From positions 78,582,560-78,646,559 of the forward strand of contig OY986438.1 of assembly GCA_963920525.1 (NCBI GenBank): DNA of 64,000 bases. The letters run 5' to 3'. Origin of the DNA: Dichetophora obliterata (Eukaryota; Arthropoda; Insecta; Diptera; Sciomyzidae). Shown here in pieces: positions 53,661 to 64,000 of this stretch. The stretch's first letter is position 1. Each line of letters begins with the position of its first letter. The notes beneath the pieces are model-generated. The model was given only the letters and a program-made list of their open reading frames with translations, was not told the DNA's origin and searched no databases. The position numbers and the translations under genes are program-made.

Positions 53661-53695
53661 TCAGTTGATCTCGTATATAAGTTGGTGTCGGTTGT
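53661..53695 (+). promoter_or_regulatory. LINE-2 internal promoter: initiator and DPE
   Basis: TCAGTT at the first bases matches the arthropod initiator TCAKTY, with A at +1 = 53663. GGTTGT at 53690-53695 is +28 to +33 and fits the downstream promoter element consensus RGWYVT at its exact required spacing. TATA-less internal promoters of this kind are known for Drosophila jockey and relatives. Confidence 0.7.
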
Positions 53696-54094
53696 GTTTT
53701 ATCGTGTTATGTAAAAGCCTTTGTTTGTTATATTCGTGAGTGTATTAAAATAGTTAAAATAGTTTCAATATAGTAATTATTTAAATATCATATTTACTAT
53801 ACTAACAACATTAATATAAAACTGTTCGCTTAAATAATAATTGTGCATTTAAGTTTTGTAAGTTTAATTCTTGCATTTTAACTTTGTTTAACTTATTTAG
53901 TTAATGCAGTGTTGTTGTTGTTTTTGCATGCTTGCGGTGTTTTAGTTTCTTCTTTGTGCTGTGATTTGTTTATCTTCAGTTCAGTGAGTGTTGTTGTTTG
54001 TTTTTTGTTTTCTACTAAACTGTGCACACACTGTCTGAATAAAGTAACCCTGAAAGCACATTTTGCATCTGCTCATTTTTTTAAAAAATTAAAA

Positions 54095-55021
54095 ATGGAT
54101 TATTTTTCTGCAGAAAATATCGTTGCTTGTTCTTTGGACGAACTTTGCAAAAGCCAAAACATTCTAAACCCCATGTTCAGCTGTTCTGGTCCATGTGAGC
54201 AGATGTTTCATGCATCTTGTGCCGGTATATCCAAGTCATGCCTTGACGACTTAAAATCTCAGCGATCAGGCCTTCGCTGGTACTGTGCTTCGTGTAGGGC
54301 ACTTTCCCCAGATGAACTTTATTCAAAAATTAAGCTTTTTGGGGAAAGTCTTAACTCATTAAACAACAATTTTCGAGAAATTGTAACATTTTTTAGTGAA
54401 GTTAGGGCCGCACCCAGTACCAGCGTCTATGATGAAAATTCCATTTCGGAAAATATCCCGCTTTCTTTGTCACAGACTGTTTCTTCAGGGACACAAACAA
54501 TCCTATCATCAGAAGACCACATTATCGCAAAAAAAAAGAGAAAAAATAAAAAAAATAATAAGAAGCGAAAATCATCTAGATCTACTTCTCAGGCCAAGCA
54601 GCCCTCAGCACCGCTTTTGAACAGGAACACTCCAGTTACTTCCTCGTCACCTTCTAACATTCCTTCTTTGACCAATAGTTCAGTTTTGACTCCTATTGAG
54701 CCTAGAAATCTATCAAGCTTAAAGGCAGTGTCGAGGAAAAAAAATGTATTTATTTCACGTCTTCAGCCCGACACAACTGTTGAAAATGTATTGACTTTTA
54801 TCAAACATAATAAATTGTTGAGTCAAAATGCATTTTGTTCATGCAAAAAAATAGGTAATAAACCTTCCCATGCTTCCTTTATTCTCACAGTTCCAGTTGA
54901 AGAGTTTGCAACTGTTCTAAACTCTAATTTGTGGACTGATAATATACTCGTTACAGAGTTTCATCCTAAGAATAAGCCTAGAGGGACGACTCAAGCCGCT
55001 CGTCAATCCCAAAAAAACTGA
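54095..55021 (+). CDS. LINE-2 ORF1 protein (PHD-like finger, RRM-like module)
   Basis: I take the ATG at 54095 (MDYFSAENIVACSLDELC), since the upstream in-frame codons are 5' UTR-like. Residues 10-70 form a C4HC3-like finger: CSLDELC, SCSGPCEQMFHASC, WYCASC. A Ser/Lys-rich middle has a basic run KKKRKNKKNNKKRK that could be a nuclear signal. Residues about 215-290 (KNVFISRLQPDTTVENVLTF) resemble an RRM-like module shared with LINE-1 ORF1. It is open throughout, 308 residues. The last sense codons CAA AAA AAC precede the TGA. Confidence 0.85.
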   Translation: MDYFSAENIVACSLDELCKSQNILNPMFSCSGPCEQMFHASCAGISKSCLDDLKSQRSGLRWYCASCRALSPDELYSKIKLFGESLNSLNNNFREIVTFFSEVRAAPSTSVYDENSISENIPLSLSQTVSSGTQTILSSEDHIIAKKKRKNKKNNKKRKSSRSTSQAKQPSAPLLNRNTPVTSSSPSNIPSLTNSSVLTPIEPRNLSSLKAVSRKKNVFISRLQPDTTVENVLTFIKHNKLLSQNAFCSCKKIGNKPSHASFILTVPVEEFATVLNSNLWTDNILVTEFHPKNKPRGTTQAARQSQKN

Positions 55022-57878
55022 ATAGGTTATCCCTTTACTATCAAAATGTAAGGGGATTACGCTCTAAGACGCGAGACATATTTTTAATGTCTCAGAATTT
55101 CTCTGAGGATATTATCGCACTGACTGAAACTTGGTTAAACGGAAGCATTACTGACTTAGAATTGTTTGATAACAGTTTTGAAGTTTATAGAAGAGATAGA
55201 CATGCTGACAATACTTCTGCTGTCGGTGGAGGTGTCTTATTAGCTGTAAGGAACTCCTTCGTTAGTTCCATTATTGTTATTCCCTGCTCTGCTAACATCG
55301 AACTTATATGCGTCAAGGTTGTACATTCCAATTCTAATGTATATCTTATTAATGCATACGTTCCTCCTAAGAGCAGTGTAGAAGTTTATGCAAGCCTTGC
55401 GGATTGCATAGAATACGTTATAAGCATAATTGACGTTAATGACGACATTTTATTGTTAGGTGATTTTAATCTGCCTGACTTGAAATGGGAATCTTCTGAC
55501 GATGATACATATTTTTGTGCATCTAATTCGAAGACTCGCCAAGAGCATATATTTGTTGAAAATATATGTTCTGACTTACAACAAGTGAGTTGTATTTATA
55601 ATAGTCGTGAAAGACTTCTTGACCTGGTCTTAACTACAGATAGTAACAATGTGATTGTTGAGAGGGCCCCTCATGTTTTGACTGCTGTTGATGAATACCA
55701 TCCACCATTGAGCATATGGTACAAATCAGACAGGGATAATATAGTAAAGTCTAACTCAATAGATAAAGTTTATGAATTCAATTTTAAAAAAGCTGACTTT
55801 TTGAAGTTGAATCATTTACTTCAAAGTAAACTTCATGTTATTTTAGAATATGTTAATAATAACACTCTTGATAATTCAATTAATTTTTTTTATATGGAAA
55901 TCTTTGCTATGTTTTCTCTGTCCGTGCCATATAGCCTCAAATTTACGAAAAATTGTGCTTACCCCTGGTACACAAAGGAGTTAAAGATTCTTCGCAACAG
56001 CAGGAATAGGGCATGGAAAAAATATGTCTGTAGCTTAGACTTGAATGACCTAGAAATCTACAAGCGTTTGTTTCTGGATTTTGAAAATTGCTCAGCTATC
56101 TTATATCAAAATTATTTAGACAGTACTAAGCTGAGAATATTGTCTGATCCGAAGAAATTCTGGGGTTTCATAAACACCAAAAAAAAAATCTGATGGATTC
56201 CCTTCATCATTTAAGACCTCTGACGGATTTACTGACGATCCTGTCGTAATTTGTGGTCTATTTGCCAATCTCTTTAAAGAGTCATTTTGTTCAGACTCTT
56301 TTAATCCTGATGAAGAGTACTTTGAATATATGAACTCTACACCCAGGGTTTCGTTGGATTCTATATCCTTTACTTCAGAGGATATTTTAAAGTATATTGG
56401 GTTGATCGATGAGGATTTTAATGCTGGACCTGACGGAATTCCTGCCGCAGTGTTAACACGATGTGGTTCCGTTCTAAGTCAACCACTGTCCATGTTATTC
56501 AATAAATCAATTAGCGAAAGTATTTTTCCACTTTTTTGGAAAAAATCTTTTATAGGTCCTATCTATAAAAAAGGTTGTAAGAACGATATAAACAACTACA
56601 GGCCTATCGCGAAACTCTCGTCAATTCCAAAACTTTTTGAGCGCCTCGTGTATGATCGTGTGAAAATTCACTGTGGGAAGGTCATGACAACTCGTCAGCA
56701 TGGATTTGTTACTGGCAGATCCACTGTGTCTAATCTCCTCGATTTTACAACGTTTTGCTTAAATTCATTTTATTCAGGTAACCAGGTCGACTGTATTTAC
56801 ACTGATTTTAGTAAAGCATTTGATAAACTGCCACATAACTTAATTCTATTTAAACTAAAGTTAATGGGTTTTCCACAATTTGTTGTAAGCTGGATTCAAT
56901 CGTATCTGACGGAGCGATCTTATCAAATACGATTTCGAGGCGTATTGTCAGCTGAATTTATTGCTGAATCAGGTGTTCCTCAAGGTAGCCACCTTGGTCC
57001 ACTTCTGTTTATTTTAGCCATTAATGATGTAACCCACATCATCAAACACTCTCATCTACTTATCTATGCAGATGACATGAAAATATACAGAACAATAGAT
57101 GCTAAAGACAATTCAGATCTGCTCCAGTCTGATTTGAAATCCTTTGAAATTTGGTGTTCTAAAAACAATATGTTTCTAAATCCAGATAAATGCCAAACTA
57201 TGACCTTTTCGCGAAAAAGGAATAATTTAATTTTTGATTATACGATAAAAGATACGGCTTTAAATCGTGTAGATTCTGTCAAAGATCTTGGTATATGCAT
57301 GGATTCTAAGCTATCGTTTAACGTTCATATTGATTACATTTGTAAAAAAGCATCTTCTATGCTCGGGTTTATGAAACGCTGGGCCAAAGAATTTAATAGT
57401 ATGATCACAACTACAACGCTGTATTATGCAATTGTGCGACCTCACTTAGAGTATGCAAGTCAAGTTTGGTCCCCAAGTTACAATGTACATGTTGAACGTA
57501 TAGAGAGAATCCAAAAACGTTTTGTTCGGTTTGCTCTAAGGGGCTTAAGTGCAACTGATACTTTAAACCTTCCTCCTTATGAGGATCGTTTAAAATTTTT
57601 AAAAATGCAATCTTTGAATGTCTGCAGATATCGTCTATTTACACCAACTCATAACTGGTGTATTCGATTCACCAGAACTTCTAACTCTTATAAATTTTAA
57701 CACTAACCGTAGAAGCGGTAGAAATGCTAACAATATAATTTACTTACCTTTTAGTAGAACAAATTATATAGCTACTGCTCCTTTACATCGCATGAGTACC
57801 TTTGTTAACAACTGTAGTTTTTTTGATGTTAACTTATCGAAAGGTCAACTCAAAAGTAGATTGAAAACTAATGTATGA
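55019..57878 (+). pseudogene. LINE-2 ORF2: endonuclease and reverse transcriptase, two frameshifts
   Basis: The ORF2 frame is -1 relative to ORF1 and has no ATG before the endonuclease motif YYQNVRGLRSK. Further endonuclease motifs are ALTETWL, VGGGVLLAV, LLGDFNLPDLKW and the C-terminal DEYHPPL (normally SDH). After the A10 run (56179-56188) the frame shifts and the RT follows: GPDGIPAAVL, WKKSFIGPIYKKG, NNYRPIAKLS, DFSKAFDKLPH, GVPQGSHLGPLLF and IYADDMKIYR (catalytic YADD). Then come NPDKCQTMTF, LGFMKRWAKEF and ALRGLSATDT. A second shift near 57620 puts the last 80 codons in another frame, ending at 57878. Confidence 0.87.
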
Positions 57879-58426
57879 TTAGATCTATGTAAACGCATGG
57901 TTAGTTGTTATGTCTTGTGTTGTCCCTGAGCCCAACCCATATTATGGTGGGTAAATTTTTCTCACTTTGGATTGTTTTGGACCGCTCTTATCGATATCAT
58001 TGGGGCTATTCACGGTTTGAGCGTACTTTTAACAAATCGTATTTATAGCATTTGTTATTGTTCGAATTGTGAGCACCTCGCCATGTGACTGTCGTATAAA
58101 AAGACTGTGCAACTCTATGATGTATGTGATTATGCGGCTGTAGACAGAGCATAAAATTACGAGGTACAAAAAACACGTCCAAGGGCTGCTTTTATTTACG
58201 AGTGCCTGCGTATTTGCATTTGTATGCAAAACAACAGCAAAGCAAAATACGCTTTCGTAAATTGGCGTACAAATAGCGGATCGAACAAATGGCAGACCAG
58301 CGTATTCGAACTGTGAATGGCCTTATTGAGATATTTTGATGTTATTTGGGCTGGTTCTTAAGATGATCCAATGCGGAGAAAGTGCGAAAAAGCTGTAGTA
58401 GCTGAACTCTATTGTTATTGCATGAT
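57879..58426. other. LINE-2 3' UTR
   Basis: Non-coding sequence between the end of ORF2 and the A10 tail. No extra feature was recognised. Confidence 0.6.
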
Positions 58427-59066
58427 AAAAAAAAAATTACCTAAGTTATTGGTTTTTGTAGCATTAGTGGTCTAGATATTGCGAAAAATGTAATCCATTT
58501 GTATGGGAAGTGCCACTCCCACTTTTCTAATCACGCCTAATTTTGACACATTTCCTTTAAATAATGCTCTTGATGACTGACTTAATTCCTGTTGCCATGA
58601 CTTTACAGGTTTTTCAGATATTGCGAAAAATAAGATCAATTTGTATGGGAGGTGACACGCCCACTTGTCCAAATATTTAAAAAACCCTTTTTTACTTTTC
58701 TGTACCTTAATCACTAGAAACGTCATCAAAATAATTTATTCCTTCTGGTTTGTATCAATCATTCCATTGTGCAGGGCTTTGTATGGCTCGCACAAGACAG
58801 GTAGTGCAGATTTAAAACGTTTCATAACAGACTTGTTTATGGAGAATACATAATTTTTCTTTTTTGGTATTATTTCTAAACTTGTATAAAAATGTAATAT
58901 TTTTTTTAAAAATTTCTTGTGGTTCAGAAATTTTTTTAAAATTTTTTATAAAAAACTTAATTAAAAAAATTTTTTTGAAATCATTTTTGTTATTTACCGT
59001 GCATTAAGAGTACTTGGCCCAAAAATCAAGGAATTTTAACTAGAAGTTACTTAGCAAAATTAATAT

Positions 59067-59263
59067 AACTAAAAAAGTGGCCTAAAACTAAATTCTTTGT
59101 AACTCATTGAAAAAAAAAACTTTAAAAAAAAATTGCAATTAATTTTTTTTCATATACACTTCAATACTATCCATAACAGAATATAAAAATAAATATAAAA
59201 ATTACGACTTCCTGTTTTAGGTGGCTAATTTCACGAATTTTCACTCAATACAAAAAAACCGTA
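59067..59263. other. Unassigned AT-rich spacer
   Basis: Nothing recognised between the inverted-repeat element and the dispersed repeat. Confidence 0.3.
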
Positions 59264-59456
59264 TTTTTATTCAATTATTTTTAACCCTACTTCCAAGACT
59301 CCTCCTTAAATCGCAATATTTTGTTTTTAGTTTTTTAAAAAATCTTTAACTTCCCTTGAAATTCATACTCTTCATTAACTTCCCCTGAAATTCATTGGTT
59401 CACTGTATTCGTTCGCAAAAGTTCATTTTATAGCTTGTTGATGTTGTATGTTTTTC
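59264..59456. repeat. Dispersed repeat, copy B
   Basis: Matches copy A at 37142-37392 in the same orientation, with a ~50-bp gap. Confidence 0.65.
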
Positions 59457-59470
59457 CGAAATTTCAAAAA

Positions 59471-59592
<122 letters not shown>

Positions 59593-60145
59593 TTTTGCCT
59601 TTCGCATCAATGATTTTATCTTTTGAAACACGACAGTGCGAGATTAAAGGAGTATTTAACACCAAGTCTTCATCAATTTTCTGTGCGTCAGAAACGCGTG
59701 CATTCAAATCGCCAACTATGCAAAACGACGAAGCCTTCAAACTATATAAAAAATCTTCAAACTGTTTAAAGTCATTTACCCAATTCGAGCAGTTTAAATA
59801 CCGTGGAATAATATGAAAAGACACATCGCCAAATCTAGCTGACAACGTAACACCATTAGAGTAATTGTTAAATTTTAGTGAATATTTATTTTGAATAGAT
59901 TTTTTGAATCCGTATAAACAACCCCCACTGGCGCGACCAGCAGAATGAATTTTAAGAGCATCCACCCAGAACAAGACATAGTCATTAAAATAACAAGCAA
60001 AGTTTATCTGTTTATCGGCAATCACATGTGTTTCAAATAAGAAAAAAATATCAAATTTATTAATATAAGTAAAAAAGTTACCAAAATTTAGCTTGCTATT
60101 TAAGTTTGCAATATTATAGGAGACCAACTGACACACTTCTAGTTG
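59593..60145 (-). pseudogene. LINE-3 ORF2, endonuclease part only
   Basis: This frame follows ORF1 after a single TAA with no frame change. It reads QLEVCQLVSYNIANLNSKL (catalytic Asn in YNIANLN), DIFFLFETHV (catalytic Glu), GRASGGCLYGFKK and CIVGDLNARV (Asp/Asn). It then loses similarity at the (ATT)n boundary. No ATG precedes the first motif. The endonuclease nicks target DNA; the missing domains are the rest of the endonuclease and the RT. Confidence 0.78.
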
Positions 60146-61144
60146 TTAATCTAAATTAGGGGGGGCAGCAGCAGCAATTGAAGAACGCTGGGCAGGTGCG
60201 GCATGCAATGCATTGGATTCCTTAACCACAATATTGCATTGGTAGCTTACTGAAGACACTAACTTCCGAAGATATTCTGCGTCACATGTATTCGAGGCAA
60301 CAATATTATCATCAGCACACGTGAAGAGCTTATCGCTGATAAAAATACGGTTGTCACCTAAACGAACTTTTATATTCTTATCAGCAATTCGTACATTTTT
60401 AGCGAGTTGGCGGAGAGTATATCTTTTGTTGCGTTCATCTGTTGTGAAGTCCTTTTGTATGTATATGTTAGAACCAGCCAAATTTTTTCTAGCTGCCAGT
60501 ACTGCGTTTACTTCAAGCACTGAGTTTAGTGTAAATAGGTAAGATTTACCAGCGGCGATCTTGTGGACTTCCGTGACATTGACAGCAGTATTAAGTTTAT
60601 TAGAACAAAGTTCTTTAAATTCATCAATAGCTGGTTTGATTAGGGTGCTTGCTAATCCACTAACGACAACATTTCCGCGCCTAGTTGCTTTGTCAACGAG
60701 CTCCAGCTTACTCCTTAACAAGCTAACCTCATCTTGCAGACGGACATTTTCTTTTCGCAGCTGCTGAATTTCAGAGCAAATGGTTGTAAGGTCTTCCTTT
60801 TTCACAACATTCAATAGCTTAACGTCAAGCACATCGCTCAATTTGGACCAAAATGCATCGGCAGCAACCGGCAAAGTAGTGGCGGGTGGTTCAGCGTTCA
60901 CAGTACTAATAGCGGCAGCACCAACAGCGGCAGCACCAGCAACAGCGGCATCACCAACAACAGCAGCAGTGAATTTGCCAGAATCAACAGCGGCAGCGCC
61001 AGTGACAGGAGCAGCAGAAGTACCATAACAAGCTGACGGCAACTGAGGTGCGAACATATTAATGTTTACGGAGTGTTTTTTTGGCTTATTTTCAATGAGT
61101 AGATCTGGAGAAGTTTGTTTCAGGTTTCTTTTTACAGCTTCCAT
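60146..61144 (-). CDS. LINE-3 ORF1 protein (Ala-rich, coiled coil, L1-ORF1-like RRM region)
   Basis: The ATG at 61144 gives 332 residues without a break. Residues 1-40 are basic. Residues 40-95 are Ala/Val-rich low complexity (coded by GCX repeats). A coiled coil follows at about 120-150 (KEDLTTICSEIQQLRKENVR), then GNVVVSGLASTLIKPAIDEF and KDFTTDERNKRYTLRQLAKN, resembling the RRM/C-terminal part of LINE ORF1 nucleic-acid chaperones (GNVVVSGL; TDERNKR). It ends PPNLD, TAA at 60148-60146, directly followed by CAA CTA in frame with ORF2. Confidence 0.82.
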   Translation of the reverse strand: MEAVKRNLKQTSPDLLIENKPKKHSVNINMFAPQLPSACYGTSAAPVTGAAAVDSGKFTAAVVGDAAVAGAAAVGAAAISTVNAEPPATTLPVAADAFWSKLSDVLDVKLLNVVKKEDLTTICSEIQQLRKENVRLQDEVSLLRSKLELVDKATRRGNVVVSGLASTLIKPAIDEFKELCSNKLNTAVNVTEVHKIAAGKSYLFTLNSVLEVNAVLAARKNLAGSNIYIQKDFTTDERNKRYTLRQLAKNVRIADKNIKVRLGDNRIFISDKLFTCADDNIVASNTCDAEYLRKLVSSVSYQCNIVVKESNALHAAPAQRSSIAAAAPPNLD

Positions 61145-61366
61145 ATAAAAATTGAGGTTAGGAAATGCACTTTTTCGTTTTTAGCAATTATTTCTTTAAA
61201 ATGTAATTTTTTTCATAATTATATGAACTTAGCACAATAATCAATTGCTTATAAATGTTCTCAGTAATGTTTTCACTTTTAAAATTAAAAAAATAACAAA
61301 ATATTATTTAATTTTCACACACGATGAAGCAGGTGTTGTTCTTTTCACAGCGCCAGAGTTGCCAAA

Positions 61367-64000
<2,634 letters not shown>

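Larger units (their letters stand above)
53661..58436 (+). mobile_element. LINE-2: nearly full-length CR1/jockey-type retrotransposon
   Basis: The element starts TCAGTTGATC and ends in an A10 tract at 58427-58436, inside a tandem-repeat unit whose halves are recognisable on both sides. It has ORF1 (PHD-like finger and RRM-like module) and ORF2 (endonuclease and RT). ORF2 needs only two frameshift corrections, near 56180-56190 (an A10 run) and near 57620, so the copy is fairly young. The target duplication is short (ATT at least) and partly hidden by the A tract. Confidence 0.88.
53003..59066. mobile_element. Long inverted-repeat (foldback-like) element with tandem-repeat core, split by LINE-2
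   Basis: Arms at 53003-53290 and 58778-59066 are inverted copies. Both carry the GATTTTTGGG(T/C)CAAGTA block, TGCACG and ctccataaacaagtctgtta in reverse order. Between them lie about four units of a roughly 141-bp direct tandem repeat (53344-53660 and 58437-58680) with the words agatattgc(g/a)aaaaatg, ccatttgtatggga and aatcacgcc. LINE-2 interrupts the tandem array. There is no ORF outside LINE-2. Superfamily unknown; no target duplication identified. Confidence 0.72.
59593..61366 (-). mobile_element. LINE-3: two-ORF non-LTR element, 5' part, bracketed by (AAT)n
   Basis: Reading on the minus strand, a 5' UTR (61366-61145), ORF1 (61144-60146) and the first 180 codons of ORF2 (endonuclease) are present. 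After DAKGKK the element gives way to (ATT)n at 59592. The 5' side begins exactly at another (AAT)n array at 61367. The RT is absent. The clade is not assigned; ORF1 with coiled coil and RRM-like part plus an apurinic-type endonuclease excludes R2/R4-type elements. Confidence 0.82.

Noticed and set aside
53909..54094. N-terminal extension of LINE-2 ORF1
   Set aside because: The extra 62 codons are hydrophobic 5' UTR translation; the finger begins at the ATG at 54095, and the first listed codon is not an ATG.

Overview
The window looks like a stretch of a higher-fly (brachyceran dipteran) genome, AT-rich and packed with transposable elements. The fly call is inferred from three things: exons of an insect-type two-pore-domain potassium (K2P) channel with 62- and 80-bp introns; a decayed fragment very close to Drosophila Brat; and the repeat families present (mdg1-like and other Ty3/gypsy, Bel/Pao, RTE, CR1/jockey-type LINEs, several hAT lineages, Merlin, a Transib/RAG1-like element). 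A tephritid is possible but not shown. The only host gene with intact exons is the K2P channel at 7775-9485. Its remaining exons are not in the window, so the intron that starts inside the second selectivity-filter codon is at least 54.5 kb long and filled with transposons.

Layout. 1-690: Merlin transposase remnant, minus strand. 795-3882: RTE retrotransposon copy 1, minus, split by a 938-bp hAT element. 3896-7774: mostly unassigned, with a LINE-2 5' fragment. 7775-9485: K2P exons. 11020-21960: a Bel/Pao element broken by RTE copy 2, which holds LINE-1, which holds a hairpin MITE; a solo LTR sits in the Pao reverse transcriptase. 22180-33420: a BED-finger hAT transposase gene, minus, split by an mdg1-like gypsy element (gypsy-1, 22917-29536) and by a Transib/RAG1-like transposon (29629-32481). 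33948-34251: brat NHL pseudogene fragment. 34254-36585: TIR elements and a GC-rich structured block. 37393-49190: an internally deleted mdg1-like element (gypsy-3, minus), split by a second gypsy lineage (gypsy-2, 37892-42645) and by hAT-1 (43177-47619, itself holding hAT-2 and MITEs). 49640-52450: a ZMYM-like hAT remnant split by a ZBED1-like hAT and a hAT MITE. 52560-53000: another mdg1-like leader fragment. 53003-59066: a long inverted-repeat element with a ~141-bp tandem-repeat core, split by the nearly complete LINE-2. 59471-64000: (AAT)n microsatellite enclosing LINE-3, with a final array of more than 2.6 kb.

Many boundaries are pinned by target-site duplications (TSDs) read directly from both flanks: 13 bp for both RTE copies, 8 bp for hATs, 4 bp for gypsy and the solo LTR, 5 bp for the Transib-like element, and TAA/TTA for PIF-type MITEs. 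This gives a relative order of insertion. The observations most worth following are: a RAG1-like transposon whose two ends each carry a heptamer, a 23-bp spacer and an ACAAAA nonamer-like block; two LINEs whose ORF1-ORF2 junctions show different recoding-type signals (A_AAA_AAC in LINE-2, TAA-CAA-CTA in LINE-3); short leader ORFs conserved among mdg1-like elements; and a LINE embedded in (AAT)n.
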